This document shows, piece by piece, positions 4,234-5,214 of a stretch of 5,214 nt of DNA (within the stretch, counting starts at the first letter, position 1; each line of letters starts with the position of its first letter). The position numbers and the translations under genes were made by a program. Under the pieces are notes generated by a model. That model had not been told where the DNA came from. It saw only the letters and a list, made by a program, of their open reading frames with translations, and did no database searches. This DNA is from Demequinaceae bacterium UBA4004. Lineage in GTDB: Bacteria > Actinomycetota > Actinomycetes > Actinomycetales > Demequinaceae. The stretch spans positions 2,918 through 8,131 of the forward strand of contig DGBM01000203.1 of assembly GCA_002384765.1 (NCBI GenBank), in the 5' to 3' direction.

Positions 4234-5214
4234 TTATGAGCTCACCGTGATGGTCCCGAGCGATGTCCACACCTGGAGTTCGATCCAGTCGTAGTCCCCG
4301 GGGGCTGGTGCGGGTCCGGGCGCAGGCACGGGTGCAATCGCACCGCGCGCGGATCCGGACGAGTCGACTCCGCCGCCGGTGGCGGCATCTTTCTGCATGG
4401 TAGGAGCGCCAAGGGCCGGGTCAGCGACGCCTTCCTCGACGTAGGTTTCGTAGTACACCTGGCCGGAGTCAACGTAGATCGACTGGACATTGAGCACCGT
4501 GTATGTGCCGGGCGAGACGTCCGCGATCTTGGTTCCCGTGGAGCAACCGTTCACGTCGCGCCACAGGTAGGTTCCACCGAGACCTTCGCCCGGGTTCAGC
4601 ATGCTGTCCTGTTCGGCCGCGATCATGCCGGAGTCACGGAGCACGCCGGACTCAAGGAGCACGCCGGAGTCACGCCGCGCAGGCACCGGGTATCCCTCCG
4701 CGACCACCGTGCCGCCGCGCACCAGCATCAGGGTCGTGTTGGGGTCGGAGCCCCAATAGCCCGGCAACGTGTGGCCGGAGACATTGGTCACCTTCAGCTC
4801 GACGGTGGGGTTGTCCTCCACCACCCAGCCATACGAGACATCGATGTTGCGTGGCAACGTGGCGGTCACATCCAGCAGGTCCCAGGTCGCGCTCGTCGCA
4901 GGGAACGACGCATTCATGGTGGCGTCCCACGCACAACCAAAGTAGTTTCGCGCCCACGACGTCTCATCAGCCTGTTCCGCCGAGTCGTTGACCTTGAGAA
5001 CCCGCTGCGAGCCCGCCTCCATGGCCCACGGCGTTGAGGTCACGTGTGCGGCGAAACCGTCCCGCGCATCGGCGGGAGTGAGGAGGTCATCGGGTGTGTC
5101 GATCGGCTCCACCGGCTTGGGCAGGTACTGGCCGAAGGGGTCCTCCGGCACGTCGCCAGCGATCGCCAGGTCGACCGGCGACGACACGACCCGGAGGTAA
5201 CCGCCCGCATCCGC
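4234..5214 (-). CDS. Acidic, probably extracellular protein of unknown function (5' end outside window)
   Basis: The frame is open to the window edge, giving 326 C-terminal residues; the GTG at 5187 is not taken as the start because coding-like sequence continues upstream of it. The family is not recognised. Residues are counted from the window edge. The protein is acidic, rich in Gly, Ser, Thr and Val and poor in Lys, with two cysteines (C94, C224) that could pair if exported. Region 124-247 reads as a beta-sandwich: TVELKVTNVSGHTLPG (137-152), LMLVRGGTVVAEG (162-174), LNPGEG (206-211), then SPGTYTVLNV (234-243). This loosely recalls the Ig-like BsuPI proteinase-inhibitor fold, a weak resemblance. 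Residues 180-197 are three copies of a six-residue repeat. A Pro/Ala linker (294-306) leads to a short hydrophobic C-terminal tail. Secretion is inferred from composition; no signal peptide or transmembrane segment is visible here. Confidence 0.75.
   Translation of the reverse strand, partial: ADAGGYLRVVSSPVDLAIAGDVPEDPFGQYLPKPVEPIDTPDDLLTPADARDGFAAHVTSTPWAMEAGSQRVLKVNDSAEQADETSWARNYFGCAWDATMNASFPATSATWDLLDVTATLPRNIDVSYGWVVEDNPTVELKVTNVSGHTLPGYWGSDPNTTLMLVRGGTVVAEGYPVPARRDSGVLLESGVLRDSGMIAAEQDSMLNPGEGLGGTYLWRDVNGCSTGTKIADVSPGTYTVLNVQSIYVDSGQVYYETYVEEGVADPALGAPTMQKDAATGGGVDSSGSARGAIAPVPAPGPAPAPGDYDWIELQVWTSLGTITVSS
4624..4677 (-). repeat. Three in-frame 18-base tandem repeats
   Basis: Three adjacent 18-base units encode RRDSGV, LLESGV and LRDSGM, that is the pattern (L/R)(L/R)(D/E)SG(V/M). 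The DNA copies are closely similar (core CGCCGGAGTCACGGAG on the plus strand, with changes), so this looks like recent slippage or duplication inside the gene. The frame is kept, so the copy number could vary between strains without breaking the protein. Confidence 0.7.

Noticed and set aside
4234..5187. Complete gene starting at the GTG at 5187
   Set aside because: The same frame continues without a stop to base 5214 with similar composition, no ribosome binding site is seen, and the product would begin without a signal peptide, so a start outside the window is more likely.

Overview
The window is GC-rich (roughly 70% by eye), its reading frames use G/C-ending codons, and genes overlap by ATGA junctions. 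Together with the gene content this points to a high-GC Gram-positive actinobacterium, perhaps a Micrococcales-type genome; the genus cannot be fixed from this sequence alone.

Layout. Bases 17-808 (minus strand) encode a HAD-IB phosphatase-like protein with a C-terminal membrane helix. A 136-base divergent gap follows. Bases 945-3959 (plus strand) hold a compact six-gene Tad/Flp-type pilus (type IVc, type II secretion-related) cluster: TadA-like ATPase, TadB-like and TadC-like membrane platform proteins, a 60-residue Flp-like pilin of the DUF4244 type, a TadE-like pseudopilin and a second TadE-like/TadG-like protein. Four of the five junctions overlap (ATGA three times, 8 bases once). The exception is the 83-base gap before the pilin gene, which carries two GC-rich hairpins and the only strong Shine-Dalgarno sequence in the cluster. 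Bases 3960-4233 are non-coding, more AT-rich in the middle, and hold an imperfect 11-base repeat array and a perfect 15-bp hairpin. That hairpin is best read as the terminator of the last gene, a minus-strand gene (4234 to beyond 5214) for an acidic, probably extracellular protein of unknown function whose N-terminus lies outside the window.

How the genes work together. In the known Tad model the ATPase powers assembly through the TadB/TadC platform, a prepilin peptidase cuts the pilin and pseudopilins after a Gly, and the mature pilins are polymerised at the membrane. Here the pilin and the first TadE-like protein keep the Gly/Glu+5 processing motif, while the second TadE-like protein lacks Glu+5. 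The order matches the actinobacterial cluster known from Mycobacterium tuberculosis Rv3654c-Rv3661, except that the CpaE/Ssd-type gene normally lying between the HAD gene and tadA is absent. No prepilin peptidase or secretin is present in the window.

Nothing here clearly amounts to a new system. The points most worth a second look are the missing Ssd gene, the hairpins before the pilin gene, and the unassigned secreted protein with its in-frame 18-base repeats and Pro/Ala linker.
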